From NCBI GenBank assembly GCA_035634255.1, contig DASQDI010000079.1, positions 1-64,000 of the forward strand: a stretch of DNA of 64,000 nucleotides, read 5' to 3'. The position numbers were made by a program, and so were the translations under genes. The notes beneath the pieces were generated by a model. That model made no database searches. It was not told where the DNA came from and saw nothing but the letters and a program-made list of their open reading frames with translations. Positions 40,889 through 50,214 of the stretch are shown here, one piece after another (the first letter of the stretch is position 1; the number at the start of each line of letters is the position of its first letter). Source of the stretch: DATLMR01 sp035634255 (GTDB lineage: Bacteria; Acidobacteriota; Blastocatellia; UBA7656).

Positions 40889-42589
40889 ATGATGAGCGCT
40901 CCGCACACTCTCAAAGACCTCGCCAAAGCTCTCTCTCTGGCGAACCTCTGCTTCATTTCGGCGTGGACCGATCTGCTCACCCTGTCGCCTCGCCTTGAGG
41001 TCAGGTACGGCGTTTTTGCCTTCAACAAGTACGTCGCCATAGTGATAAACGTGTTGTTGTTGACGGCGCTGTTCTGGGGCGCGGTCGTCCTGATCCGGCG
41101 GTCCGGCAACGCCTCCCTTCTGAAGCTCGGGCGGTTCGGGTTCTTCCTGCTGCTGCTCTTCGGCCTGAACAGGGTGGTGCAGCGCCCCCTGCCGGGGCTT
41201 TCGATAGAGGGCGTCTTCGACATGCTCAACCGCCCCGAGCTGGCGGTATTCGCGACGGCGGCGGCGGCCCTCTGCTTCGGGCCGGTTCGCAACTGGCGCT
41301 ACGCCTCGACCGTGGCCGGGAGCCTCGTGCCCTTCGCCCTGTTCGGGAAGGCGTCTCTGCTGATCGTGGGGGTCATCACCCTGCTGGTCTTCTGGTTCGT
41401 GAGGAAGCCCGCGGCGGCCGTGAAAGTGGCTCCTGTGGCCGCTATGGCGTTATTCCCCTTCGCGGTGATGACGCTCTTTCAGACGTCCTCCCTGCTGACG
41501 AAATTCGGGGAGAAGCAGCCGGCCCCCCGCGTCTCCAAGGGCGACGCGCAGTCGCGACGGGTGGTCTGGGTCCTGTTTGACGAGATGGATTTCCGCCTAA
41601 GTTTCCCCGAGAGGCCCGAGGCTTTGAGCCTGCCCGAATTCGACCGGCTTCGCGGCCAGGCGATATTCGCGTCCAACGCCTACCCGCCCGCGAATTACAC
41701 TTTGATGTCGATGCCCGCGATGATAACGGGGAGGATGCTATCGGCGGCGGAGCCGGTCAGCCCTTCGAAGGTGCTGATCACTTACGCCGATTCGGGCGAG
41801 ACGGTCGATTGGGGCACGCAGCCGAACCTGTTCTCGCGGGCCCGCGAGTCGGGGTTCAACGGCGCGATAGTTGGCTGGTACCACCCATATTGCAGGATCA
41901 TGGGCGACAGCCTGACCAGATGTTCGTGCAGCGATTTCGGGAGGATCACCGTCGCCGAAGCCATGTCCGAGCAGTTGAGAAAGCTGGGCAACCTCCTGCC
42001 TTTCGCCGCGCACTACGACCTGTTCAACGAAGTGGAGAGCGTGAAGCGGCGCGAGCGCAGAGGGCACCTGAAAGATTACCTCGGCATCATGGAGGAGGCC
42101 AAAGCGGCCGTTACCGACAGAGACCTCAACCTCGTCCTCGTGCACATGCCCGTGCCGCACGCGCCCTCGATATACAACAGACATAGTAAGAGTTTCAAAG
42201 TCGAAGGCGCGGCCGGTTACCTGGACAGCCTCGCTCTGGCGGACCGCGCCCTCGGAGAGTTGCGGCAGGCGATGGAGGGCGCGGGCGTGTGGGACGACAC
42301 GACCCTCGTCGTCACGTCGGACCACTGGCTCAGGTTCTACGAGGTAGAGCAGCAGGTCGATCATGAGATTACCGGCAAGCGTGACGACCGGGTGCCTTTC
42401 CTGGTGAAGCTCGCGGGCCAGAAAGAGAACGTCTCCTACGAGCAGGAGTTCAATAACGTGATCATTCACGACCTCGTCCTCGAACTGCTCGGGACGGGGG
42501 TCTCAGACCCGTCGCGGGTCGTGCAGTGGATCGACCGCAATCGCTCTACGGCCCGGCCGCAGAAACTCCACGGCGTCGATGCCCACTAG
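40889..42589 (+). CDS. Membrane-anchored sulfatase/alkaline-phosphatase-superfamily enzyme
   Basis: Residues 1-220 carry about six membrane helices. The remainder is a periplasmic alkaline-phosphatase-fold domain: VVWVLFDEMDF holds the first metal Asp, YPPANYTLMSMPAMITG is the segment bearing the nucleophile (Thr or Ser), and VTSDHWLRF supplies Asp/His ligands. The layout resembles phosphoethanolamine or phosphoglycerol transferases (LtaS/EptA-like). Length is 566 residues. ATG at 40889 or 40892 is the likely start, and a TTG at 40865 would overlap the preceding gene. Transfer of a head-group onto a surface glycan or lipid is the best guess. Confidence 0.8.
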   Translation: MMSAPHTLKDLAKALSLANLCFISAWTDLLTLSPRLEVRYGVFAFNKYVAIVINVLLLTALFWGAVVLIRRSGNASLLKLGRFGFFLLLLFGLNRVVQRPLPGLSIEGVFDMLNRPELAVFATAAAALCFGPVRNWRYASTVAGSLVPFALFGKASLLIVGVITLLVFWFVRKPAAAVKVAPVAAMALFPFAVMTLFQTSSLLTKFGEKQPAPRVSKGDAQSRRVVWVLFDEMDFRLSFPERPEALSLPEFDRLRGQAIFASNAYPPANYTLMSMPAMITGRMLSAAEPVSPSKVLITYADSGETVDWGTQPNLFSRARESGFNGAIVGWYHPYCRIMGDSLTRCSCSDFGRITVAEAMSEQLRKLGNLLPFAAHYDLFNEVESVKRRERRGHLKDYLGIMEEAKAAVTDRDLNLVLVHMPVPHAPSIYNRHSKSFKVEGAAGYLDSLALADRALGELRQAMEGAGVWDDTTLVVTSDHWLRFYEVEQQVDHEITGKRDDRVPFLVKLAGQKENVSYEQEFNNVIIHDLVLELLGTGVSDPSRVVQWIDRNRSTARPQKLHGVDAH

Positions 42590-42669
42590 GGCGGCGCGGG
42601 CGGCCCGCCGGGTTCGCCCTTTTATGTTTTGAATCGACTTATTCATTGAATCGAATGCGAGGAGAGATG

Positions 42670-44661
42670 ATGTCCACGACGAGAGCAAGGGCGGGCCGCG
42701 CGGGGAGGAAGGCGGCGGCGGTGAGGGAGCAGACCGCTCCGGTGACGGGGCTCGACGGCCGCCCGGACGGGGCGGGGGCGTCCGGCCTTTTTCAACAACT
42801 GAGCGCCGGGAGGATCATCCTGCTGATATGCATCCTTTCATCCCTCGCCTACGCGAACTCTCTGGGCGGAGATTTCGTCTTCGACGACATCGACCAGATA
42901 GTCGAGAATCACGACATCCGCTCGTGGGACAACATCGGGCGGGCGTTCACTACTCACGTGTGGGCGTTTCGCGAGCGGCCCGACATACTGCGCGCGCCGA
43001 TCCCTCCGCCCTACTATCGCCCCATCTTCACGGTCGTCTTTACGGTGGGCTATCAGCTGTTCGGGCTCTGGCCTCAAGGCTGGCACCTGCTCACCCTGCT
43101 GCTGCACATCCTGTGCTCGGTGGGAATCTTTTACGTCCTGCTGATGCTGTCCGAAAGAAAGGGCGCGGCCGCGGTCACGGCCCTGCTGTTCGCCGTTTTC
43201 CCGCTCCACTCCGAATCCGTAAGCTGGATAAGCGGGATGACTGACCCTCTTTTCGGGGTCTTCTTTCTCTCGTCTTTTTATTACTACCTGAAGTTCCGCA
43301 AAAGCGGGAATCGCGGCCCGCTGCTCGCGGCGCTCGGCCTGTTCGCGGTGGCCGCCTTCTCGAAAGAGACGGCACTGAGCCTGGTCGTTCTCGTCTTCGC
43401 TTACGAAGTTATCGATTCGGCGTACGGGCGCGAGGGGGAGCCTCTCTTCGCGCGGTTGAAGAGCGCGACCCTTTACGCGCTGCCTTTCGCGGGCGTGGCG
43501 GTGCTCTACCTGATCCCAAGGTATCTGGTGCTCGGGGGTTTCACCTGGAAGACCATGCATTCGCACGAGGGGCCTTTCACCGACACGCTCATCACCCTGC
43601 CCTGGGTGATCATGACCTACCTTGGCCACCTGCTGTGGCCCGTCAACCTGAGCATCGCTTACTTCACAAGCTTCGTGACGAGCGCGTCGTCCCCGAGATT
43701 TCTGCTCCCGGCGTTCGCGCTCGCTTTAATCTCGGGGGCCCTGCTCCTGAACCGGAGGAGGTTGGGCAGAGAGTTCTGGCTCGCGCTCGCGCTCATCTTC
43801 GTCCCGCTTCTTCCGGTGCTCGACCTCCGGCGTCTTTCGGTCGAGTACCTGATCTTCGACCGGTACCTCTACCTCTCGGTCGGCGGCTGGTGCTACCTCA
43901 TCGCCCTTGCTTTGGAGCGGCTCCCGGCGAAAAAACTTTCCGGCCCCGCCGCCCCGGCCTCCGCGGGCCGGCTGAGCGCGGCGGCGCTGGCCGTGCTGCT
44001 CATCGCTTTCACGGCGGCCACCGCGCGCGAGAACCGCAACTGGGCCGACGCGCACGCCCTGTGGTCAAATGCCGCGCGCGTGCGGCCCCAGTTCTGGGCC
44101 GCGCATTACAATCAGGGGTTGGCTCTGATGACGCAGAAGCGGTACGGCGAAGCGCGCGAGGCGCTCAACCGCGCGGCGGCGCTCGCGCCGGGCGAGCCTT
44201 TCGTCTTCGACGCGCTCGGCCGCACCCACGACGCGATGGGCGATAAGGCCGGGGCGGTGGAGAACTTCAACCGCGCTCTCGCCATCGACCCCGAGACTTT
44301 CGAATCGCTCAACAACCTGGGGACCGTTTACTTCAAGTCGCGGGATTACGTTAAGGCGGAGAGGTGCTTCCTCTCGGCCCTTGAGATAAAGCCGCAGGCG
44401 ACCCCCTCAAGGTTCAACCTGGGCAAGTGCTACGCGCACATGGGGCGCTACCCGGAGGCCGTCCGCGAGTTCGAGCGCGTCGTCTCTGCCGCGCCTGACG
44501 ATTCGGAGGCCCACTACGAACTGGGCCTCGCTTACGGGAAGAACGGGCGGAGCGAAGACGCCATCCGCTCTTTCCACAAGGCCCTCTCGGCGGCCGGTTC
44601 TCAGGAATTGGCGGAGAGGGCTAAAGACGCTTTGAGCCAGGTGCAGGCTCGCAACCAGTGA
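42670..44661 (+). CDS. TMTC-like membrane glycosyltransferase with C-terminal TPRs
   Basis: The 663-residue protein has a polytopic N-terminal region of about 450 residues with the GT-C signature FVFDDIDQIVENHDI (the DD pair after the first helix), YYRPIFTVVF and HSESVSWISGMTD. This is the pattern of bacterial relatives of the eukaryotic TMTC O-mannosyltransferases. Residues 460-655 contain five TPR units (for example AHYNQGLALMTQKRYGEARE and SLNNLGTVYFKSRDYVKAE). The start at 42670 is set by GGAGAG five bases upstream. It ends in a four-base overlap with the methyltransferase gene. It probably transfers sugar from a polyprenyl donor outside the membrane. Confidence 0.85.
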   Translation: MSTTRARAGRAGRKAAAVREQTAPVTGLDGRPDGAGASGLFQQLSAGRIILLICILSSLAYANSLGGDFVFDDIDQIVENHDIRSWDNIGRAFTTHVWAFRERPDILRAPIPPPYYRPIFTVVFTVGYQLFGLWPQGWHLLTLLLHILCSVGIFYVLLMLSERKGAAAVTALLFAVFPLHSESVSWISGMTDPLFGVFFLSSFYYYLKFRKSGNRGPLLAALGLFAVAAFSKETALSLVVLVFAYEVIDSAYGREGEPLFARLKSATLYALPFAGVAVLYLIPRYLVLGGFTWKTMHSHEGPFTDTLITLPWVIMTYLGHLLWPVNLSIAYFTSFVTSASSPRFLLPAFALALISGALLLNRRRLGREFWLALALIFVPLLPVLDLRRLSVEYLIFDRYLYLSVGGWCYLIALALERLPAKKLSGPAAPASAGRLSAAALAVLLIAFTAATARENRNWADAHALWSNAARVRPQFWAAHYNQGLALMTQKRYGEAREALNRAAALAPGEPFVFDALGRTHDAMGDKAGAVENFNRALAIDPETFESLNNLGTVYFKSRDYVKAERCFLSALEIKPQATPSRFNLGKCYAHMGRYPEAVREFERVVSAAPDDSEAHYELGLAYGKNGRSEDAIRSFHKALSAAGSQELAERAKDALSQVQARNQ

Positions 44662-46148
44662 CGAAAGAGCAACGCATGAAAAGCGCCGGAACTGAAACGT
44701 ATAATTTCACGGCCCCGTTATTCTCATCATTCCGCGACCCCGCGGGCCGGTTACTCAAGATAAACGGGCGCATCATCCGCGTCGTCAACGAGTCCGGAGT
44801 CCCGGACCTCGAAGCCTTCATGAACTCGAAGACATCGCGCCGCTTCGTCGAGCGGGGCAGGCTCGTCGGCACGGAGATGCTCGGCCCCGAAATGGTCTCG
44901 GGCCTGCTTGAGGAGATCGATGACCGGGAATCTCTGGGCATCACTGATGGGTCGAAGGTCGCGGAGCATGAGCCGATTTCATTTCAGAATTACCCTTACG
45001 AGTGGCCGCCCGAGATGCTGCACTCGGCGGCGTCCCTGACCCTCGACCTCGCGCAGAGCGCGCTCGACGAAGGTCTGGGCCTCAAAGACGCCACCCCTTA
45101 CAACATCCTCTTTCGGGGCGCGGAGCCGGTGTTCGTCGACCTGCTGTCTTTCGAGCGGCGCAGGCCCGGAGACCCGATCTGGCTGCCGCAGGCCCAGTTC
45201 GAGCGGACCTTCCTGCTCCCTCTGCTCGCCAACAAGTATTTCGGAATGTCTCCGGACACGATCCTGAGCGCGCGCCGCGACGGGCTTGAGCCGGAAGAGA
45301 TTTACCGCATGTGCGGAAGGGTGCGAAGGCTCCTGCCTCCCTTCCTCTCGATGGTATCACTCCCCGTGTGGCTCGCCTCTCGCCATGATGAAGCGAGCCC
45401 GGCGATCTACAAGAGCCGAGAATTGAATGACGCCGAGAAGGCGCGCTTCATCCTCGGTTCCGTCCTCAAACGCCTGCGCCGCCTGCTTAAAAAGCTCGAG
45501 CCCGAAGACCGCAGAAAGTCCGCGTGGTCCGATTACATGGCGGCGAACAATAACTACTCCGAATCGCACTTCAACGCGAAGAACGAATTCGTCCGGCGCG
45601 CGCTGGCTGAGTTCGAGCCCCGCAGGGTGCTGGACGTGGGCTGCAACACGGGGCATTACAGCGCGATGGCCGCCCGGCAAGGGGCCTCGGTCACCTCGAT
45701 TGACTACGACCCGGTCGTGGTGGGGGAGACCTGGCGCAGGGCACAGGCCGAGCGCCTCAACGTGCTGCCTCTGGTCGTCAACCTGACCCGCCCGACTCCT
45801 TCGACGGGTTGGCGCAACGCCGAATGCGCGTCGTTCCTCGACCGCGCGCGCGGCTCTTTCGACGCCGTGCTGATGCTCGCCGTGCTCCACCACATGCTCG
45901 TGTCGGAGCGCATACCTCTGCCCGAAATAATAGAACTCGCGTCCGAGCTGACGACCGATCTCTTGATTCTGGAGTTCGTTTCGCCCGAAGACTCAATGTT
46001 CCGCAGGCTCACGCGCGGCAGGGACCACCTGTTCGCGGGGCTCTCGCCCGAGGCGTTCGAGGACGCCTGCGGAAGAAAGTTCGAGATAGTTCGCTCTCAG
46101 CACCTTGAGAACACGAGCCGCTGGCTTTACCTCCTGCGGAAGAGGTGA
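44658..46148 (+). CDS. NoeA-like fusion: kinase-like domain + SAM methyltransferase
   Basis: The N-terminal 250 residues resemble a protein/LPS-kinase-like fold as found in NoeA: FQNYPYEWPPEMLHSAA, then LKDATPYNILFRGAEPVFVD, where Asp and Asn sit as in a kinase catalytic loop. Residues 285-470 are a class I methyltransferase (VLDVGCNTGHYSAMAARQG, SIDYDPV, LMLAVLHHML). The GTG at 44658 overlaps the previous stop, and an ATG at 44676 is an alternative with AAAGAG upstream. Fourth gene of the glycan set, it may methylate or phosphorylate the product. Length is 496 residues. Confidence 0.8.
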   Translation: MTKEQRMKSAGTETYNFTAPLFSSFRDPAGRLLKINGRIIRVVNESGVPDLEAFMNSKTSRRFVERGRLVGTEMLGPEMVSGLLEEIDDRESLGITDGSKVAEHEPISFQNYPYEWPPEMLHSAASLTLDLAQSALDEGLGLKDATPYNILFRGAEPVFVDLLSFERRRPGDPIWLPQAQFERTFLLPLLANKYFGMSPDTILSARRDGLEPEEIYRMCGRVRRLLPPFLSMVSLPVWLASRHDEASPAIYKSRELNDAEKARFILGSVLKRLRRLLKKLEPEDRRKSAWSDYMAANNNYSESHFNAKNEFVRRALAEFEPRRVLDVGCNTGHYSAMAARQGASVTSIDYDPVVVGETWRRAQAERLNVLPLVVNLTRPTPSTGWRNAECASFLDRARGSFDAVLMLAVLHHMLVSERIPLPEIIELASELTTDLLILEFVSPEDSMFRRLTRGRDHLFAGLSPEAFEDACGRKFEIVRSQHLENTSRWLYLLRKR

Positions 46149-46272
46149 GGCAATCTCCCGTCGTGCCCGCGCCGCGCGAGCCGCAAGTTATGAAGGATTT
46201 TGCTGACTGAACCTCCCTTGCTTTCCCGCGCCGCCGCGTCGTTCTATAATTCTCTCCGGGGAGGGGAGAATT

Positions 46273-46767
46273 ATGAACAGAATCCTTATGCTCAGTCTCA
46301 TGCTCATTATCCCGGCTTACCCGCCGACCGAGCAGGCGGAAGGAAGTAAGCCGGGCACGCCATCAAACCCGCAGGAGAAGACGCCTCCGACCGCAAGCAT
46401 CAGCCCGCTCAGCCTGTCTTTCGGGGATCAGGTCGCGAAGACTTCCAGCAAGCCGCAGAGGGTCACGATCACCAACAGCGGCGGGAAGGACCTGTACATC
46501 AACAGCGTAGTCCTGAGCGGCGACGAAGCCTCGGAGTTCGCCATGCAGAACGATTCCTGCACGGGGGCCACGATACCCGCGGGCAAAAGCTGCGTCGTGG
46601 ACGTGGTCTTCACCCCGACGGCGAAGGATACCCGCAACGCGAGCCTCGTCATCACCGACAACGCGGTGGACAGTCCTCAGAGAGTGACCCTGACGGGGAA
46701 CGGCATCAACTCGGTGGACGTGCCCCCCTCGGTCGGCGGGTTGTTCGCCCGAGGCGGCGGGCGGTAG
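46273..46767 (+). CDS. Secreted choice-of-anchor-D (ASH/HYDIN-type Ig-like) protein
   Basis: The 164-residue protein has a signal peptide and one Ig-like repeat of the ASH/choice-of-anchor-D type: PLSLSFGDQVAKTSSKPQRV, TITNSGGKDLYINSVVLSG, CTGATIPAGKSCVVDVVF, and RVTLTGNGI. Two cysteines in the C-x-n-GKSC loop are a family hallmark. GGGGAGAATT gives a good ribosome site. A single unit is unusual, since most proteins carry several. It is probably exported and adhesive or structural. Confidence 0.82.
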   Translation: MNRILMLSLMLIIPAYPPTEQAEGSKPGTPSNPQEKTPPTASISPLSLSFGDQVAKTSSKPQRVTITNSGGKDLYINSVVLSGDEASEFAMQNDSCTGATIPAGKSCVVDVVFTPTAKDTRNASLVITDNAVDSPQRVTLTGNGINSVDVPPSVGGLFARGGGR

Positions 46768-46777
46768 ACTACGCGGC

Positions 46778-47608
46778 ATGGAACTTGTGTCGACGACCGA
46801 ACTCTTTCTGCCGCTTCAGGTCGAGCTTGTCGCTTTACTGCGCAGCCTCGGCCCTAAGGATTGGAGCCTGCCCACAATCGCGGGCTCATGGAGAGTCAAA
46901 GACGTGGCGGCGCACCTCCTCGACGGAGACCTCCGCAGAATTTCCCTCCACCGCGACGGGCATTCGTTCGGCCCTCCGGGCTCTGCTCCGCCCGACTACC
47001 AGAGCCTCCTCGCGTACCTCAACGGGCTGAATGCCTCGTGGGTAGACGCGACCGAGCGATTGAGTCCCGGAGTGATGACCGACCTGCTCGAATGGAGCGG
47101 CCCGCAGCTCGCGGACTTCTTCGCCTCCCTGCCGCCTCACGGGGCGGCCCTTTTTCCGGTCGCGTGGGCGGGCGAAGAGAGCTCCGAGAACTGGATGGAT
47201 ATAAGCCGAGAATACACGGAGAAGTGGCACCACCAGGCCCAGATTCGCGACGCGGTCGGCGCGCCCCTGCTTATGAGCAGGCGGTGGCTGTACCCGGTGC
47301 TGGCCCTGTCGATGTACGCACTCCCTCACTCGTTTCGACGGACCGACGCGCCCGAGGGCTCGGCCCTCAACATCTCCATCGAAGGCGAGGCGGGCGGGCT
47401 CTGGTCTCTCGTCCGCGAGGCGGGCCGGTGGAGCGTGCGGGCCGGGGCAGCGCCCGGCGCTTCGGCCGGAGTTCGGATGGACGCGGACACGGCGTGGCGG
47501 CTCTTCTTCAACGGGCTCGGTCGAGAAGAAGCGGGGCGACGGGTGGAGGCGACGGGTGACGGGAGATTGTGCTCGACGTTTATAAGCACCCGCGCGGTCA
47601 TGGTGTGA
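46778..47608 (+). CDS. DinB-like/mycothiol-maleylpyruvate-isomerase N-domain protein
   Basis: The 276-residue protein has the DinB/MDMPI four-helix bundle. LGPKDWSLPTIAGSWRVKDV followed by AAHLLDGD gives the first metal His, YTEKWHHQAQIRDAVG the second pair. A C-terminal domain of about 80 residues (SALNISIEGEAGGLWSL) resembles the SCP2-like part of MDMPI proteins. Such enzymes use a bound metal and often a thiol cofactor. It starts ten bases after the preceding gene's stop, so they may be co-transcribed, although their roles look unrelated. Confidence 0.8.
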   Translation: MELVSTTELFLPLQVELVALLRSLGPKDWSLPTIAGSWRVKDVAAHLLDGDLRRISLHRDGHSFGPPGSAPPDYQSLLAYLNGLNASWVDATERLSPGVMTDLLEWSGPQLADFFASLPPHGAALFPVAWAGEESSENWMDISREYTEKWHHQAQIRDAVGAPLLMSRRWLYPVLALSMYALPHSFRRTDAPEGSALNISIEGEAGGLWSLVREAGRWSVRAGAAPGASAGVRMDADTAWRLFFNGLGREEAGRRVEATGDGRLCSTFISTRAVMV

Positions 47609-47774
47609 GCGGCGCGGAGGCTTTGTCGCCGCTTGACCAACCGTAAAATCGCTATGTGACAAAGTTTGAGTTGTGCTAATATCTTGGGCGAGCCGCCCTT
47701 GAACGATGACCGCTCCCCTGAACGTTTCCACTGTCCGCAGGAAATAATCCGAATTTTCGTGAGTACGGCTTAAT

Positions 47775-48242
47775 ATGTCTGAATGTACAAAGTGCCAGAA
47801 GAACCAAGAGGACGTTAAGAATATAATCGCGGGGCTGAAGGAAGTGCTCACCCTCCTTTCGACCGGGGAAGAACTGCCGCGCAATGACGCGAGCCCCTTC
47901 CAGGTCTCAAGCCATGAAGAAGACAGCCTGAAGCAGATCGTCTTCAGCCAGGAAGTCCCGGAAGACGAAGCGTTGTTCCGCGCGGTCATCAGGCTGATTA
48001 CGGAGAGCGGGTTTGCCTCGACCATGGTCTTGCAGCACAAGCTGGAGATAGACTACCGGCAGGCGGTCAACCTGATCGCCGAACTGGAGCGGGCGGAATT
48101 GATAGGCCCCGCGCATGGCTTCCGCCCCCATAAAGTGCTGCCCGGAGCATTCGCCTTGCGCGAGCGCATGGAAGAGAGTTCAGACCTGTTGGAGTGGCAA
48201 AGCTCCGAGAACGAGGACTTCCACCAGCCAGTCCACCGCTAG
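47775..48242 (+). CDS. Stand-alone FtsK-gamma-like winged-helix protein
   Basis: The 155-residue protein begins with a CTKCQK knuckle, continues with a helical segment, and from about residue 75 has DEALFRAVIRLITESGFAST, MVLQHKLEIDYRQAVNLIAE and LERAELIGPAHGFRPHKVL. This is the FtsK/SpoIIIE gamma domain, the winged helix that recognises KOPS DNA and touches XerD, but the motor domain is absent. A promoter may lie in the AT-richer 47650-47700 region. It could bind KOPS-like sites independently or be a remnant kept for another role. Confidence 0.78.
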   Translation: MSECTKCQKNQEDVKNIIAGLKEVLTLLSTGEELPRNDASPFQVSSHEEDSLKQIVFSQEVPEDEALFRAVIRLITESGFASTMVLQHKLEIDYRQAVNLIAELERAELIGPAHGFRPHKVLPGAFALRERMEESSDLLEWQSSENEDFHQPVHR

Positions 48243-48416
48243 GTTGATAATGGCCCCATCAGGAGGGATCGGGCGGAATACGCGAGCGGGCCGTGCGACG
48301 CCGCGCCGCGTCCTCGACGGAACCTACCCCGCCCGCGAGCGCGCACACTTCGACCCGGCCGCCATCCTCATACGACTGACATCGTGACCGATATAATAGT
48401 GAAAGGGCTTTCATCC

Positions 48417-49658
48417 ATGACTTTCAGGAGGCTCGGAGTAGGGTTCATAGGCAGCGGGTTCATCACCCGTTTTCACATCCAGTCCTGGGTCGGGGTCCGC
48501 GACGCGGACGTGGCGGGCGTATACAGCCCCAACCGCGAGCACGCGGAGGCGGCGGCCAAGCTCGCGCGCGACCTCCGGGTGGGCGACGCGCGCGCCTTCG
48601 GCTCAATCGAAGAGATGGTCTCCGCGCCGGAGATAGACTGCGTCTGGTTGTGCGGGCCGAACCACATGCGGATCGATAACATGGAGCGCATACTCCGCAC
48701 CCTCGAATCGGGCGGGGGCAGTCTCGTTGGCATCGCGTGCGAAAAGCCGCTCGCGCGCAACGCGGGCGAAGCGCGCCGCATGGTCGAGATGGTCGAGCGC
48801 GCGGGCGTGCTGCACGGCTACCTCGAAGACCAGATATTTTCGCCGGGCGTCACGCGGGGTAAAGAGATCATCTGGACTCGCGCGGCGGCCCTGACGGGGC
48901 GGCCTTACCTCGCGAGGGCGGCCGAAGAGCACAGCGGGCCGCACATGCCTTGGTTCTGGCGGGGCGAGCTTCAGGGCGGGGGCGTGTTGAACGATATGAT
49001 GTGCCACAGCATCGAAGTCGCGCGCTACATGCTTACGCCGCCCGGCGCTCCGCGCTCGGTCATACGCCCCGTGAAAGTCTCGGCGCAGATCGCGAGTCTC
49101 AAGTGGTCGCGCCCCGACTACGCGAAGGCGCTCCGCGAGAGCATGGGCCCGGACGTGGATTATCTGTCAAAGCCCTCGGAGGATTTCGCTCGCGCCACGA
49201 TCACTTACGAGGACGAGCAGGGAAACCCTTTGATAGCGGAGGCGACCACCTCCTGGGCTTACGTCGGGCCGGGGTTGCGGTTGAGCATGGAGTTGCTGGG
49301 GCCGGAATACTCTCTATCCATGAACTCGCTCGACAGCGGGCTGAAGCTATTCCTGAGCCGCAACGTGCGGGGCGAGGCGGGCGAGGACATGGTGGAGAAG
49401 CAGAATGCGGAGATGGGCTTGATGCCCGTGGTCGGGAACGAAGCCTCCGAGTATGGGTACGAGGCCGAAAACCGATACTTCGTCCGGTGCTTTCTGGAAG
49501 GCCGACAGCCCGAAGAAGATTTTCACAGCGGCCTCGAAGTGACGGAGCTTCTCATGACGGCCTACATGAGCGCCGAACAGGAGCGCGCGATAGAGTTCAG
49601 GCCCGAAGGGCTTGATGCGTACGTCCCCGCCGTCGCGCGCGGGGCGTGGAAAGGCTGA
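48417..49658 (+). CDS. Gfo/Idh/MocA-family oxidoreductase
   Basis: The 413-residue protein has an N-terminal Rossmann fold (LGVGFIGSGFITRFHIQSW) and the family's CEKPLARN segment near residue 108 that holds the catalytic Lys. In the C-terminal domain GGGVLNDMMCHSIEVARYML carries the conserved Asp/His pair. These NAD(P)-dependent enzymes act on sugars, inositols or their derivatives. The start at 48417 is preferred for AAAGGG upstream and the immediate Rossmann strand. A GTG at 48384 would add eleven residues. The gap before it (48243-48416) holds no gene. Confidence 0.88.
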   Translation: MTFRRLGVGFIGSGFITRFHIQSWVGVRDADVAGVYSPNREHAEAAAKLARDLRVGDARAFGSIEEMVSAPEIDCVWLCGPNHMRIDNMERILRTLESGGGSLVGIACEKPLARNAGEARRMVEMVERAGVLHGYLEDQIFSPGVTRGKEIIWTRAAALTGRPYLARAAEEHSGPHMPWFWRGELQGGGVLNDMMCHSIEVARYMLTPPGAPRSVIRPVKVSAQIASLKWSRPDYAKALRESMGPDVDYLSKPSEDFARATITYEDEQGNPLIAEATTSWAYVGPGLRLSMELLGPEYSLSMNSLDSGLKLFLSRNVRGEAGEDMVEKQNAEMGLMPVVGNEASEYGYEAENRYFVRCFLEGRQPEEDFHSGLEVTELLMTAYMSAEQERAIEFRPEGLDAYVPAVARGAWKG

Positions 49659-49685
49659 GAGAGCCATTATATTTCAGGGGGATTT

Positions 49686-50192
49686 ATGAGTCTGGCTGGG
49701 GGGCTGCTGCCCGAGTTCGATCACGAGATGGCCGGCACCCGCAAGGTCATCGAGCGCATACCCGAAGACAAGCTCGGCTGGAAGCCTCACGAGAAATCGA
49801 CCGCTATGGGCGGGCTTGCAACGCACCTGGCGAACCTGCCGGGCTGGGCCACCCGCGCACTCGACGGAGAGTCGTTCGACATGGCTCCGGGGGGCGAGCC
49901 CGTGCGAATACAGCCCGTGAAATCGCGGCAGGAGGCCCTCGACATGTTCGACCGCAACGTCTCCGACGCGCGGGCAGCGATTGCGGGGGCGAGCGACGAA
50001 ATACTCCTGAAGCCGTGGACCCTGCTGTCGGACGGAAAGCCCGTCTTCACCATGCCCCGGATCGCGGTGCTGCGCGGCTTCGTCCTGAACCATTCCATCC
50101 ACCACCGCGCGCAGCTCGGAGTCTACCTGCGGCTCAACGACGTGCCCGTCCCCCCGCTCTACGGCCCCACGGCCGACGAGGGCGACCTGTAG
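49686..50192 (+). CDS. DinB-family protein
   Basis: The 168-residue four-helix protein has the DinB metal-site pattern: LLPEFDHEMAGTRKVIERIP (first His), ATHLANLPGW (second) and LNHSIHHRAQLGVYLRLNDV (third, HHxxQ). AGGGGGATTT precedes the ATG. DinB-like proteins are metal-dependent and often use bacillithiol or a related thiol. They are amplified in soil bacteria. It is read 27 bases after the Gfo/Idh gene and may share its transcript. Confidence 0.9.
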   Translation: MSLAGGLLPEFDHEMAGTRKVIERIPEDKLGWKPHEKSTAMGGLATHLANLPGWATRALDGESFDMAPGGEPVRIQPVKSRQEALDMFDRNVSDARAAIAGASDEILLKPWTLLSDGKPVFTMPRIAVLRGFVLNHSIHHRAQLGVYLRLNDVPVPPLYGPTADEGDL

Positions 50193-50214
50193 AGGCCTGC
50201 GTTAGAATACCCGT

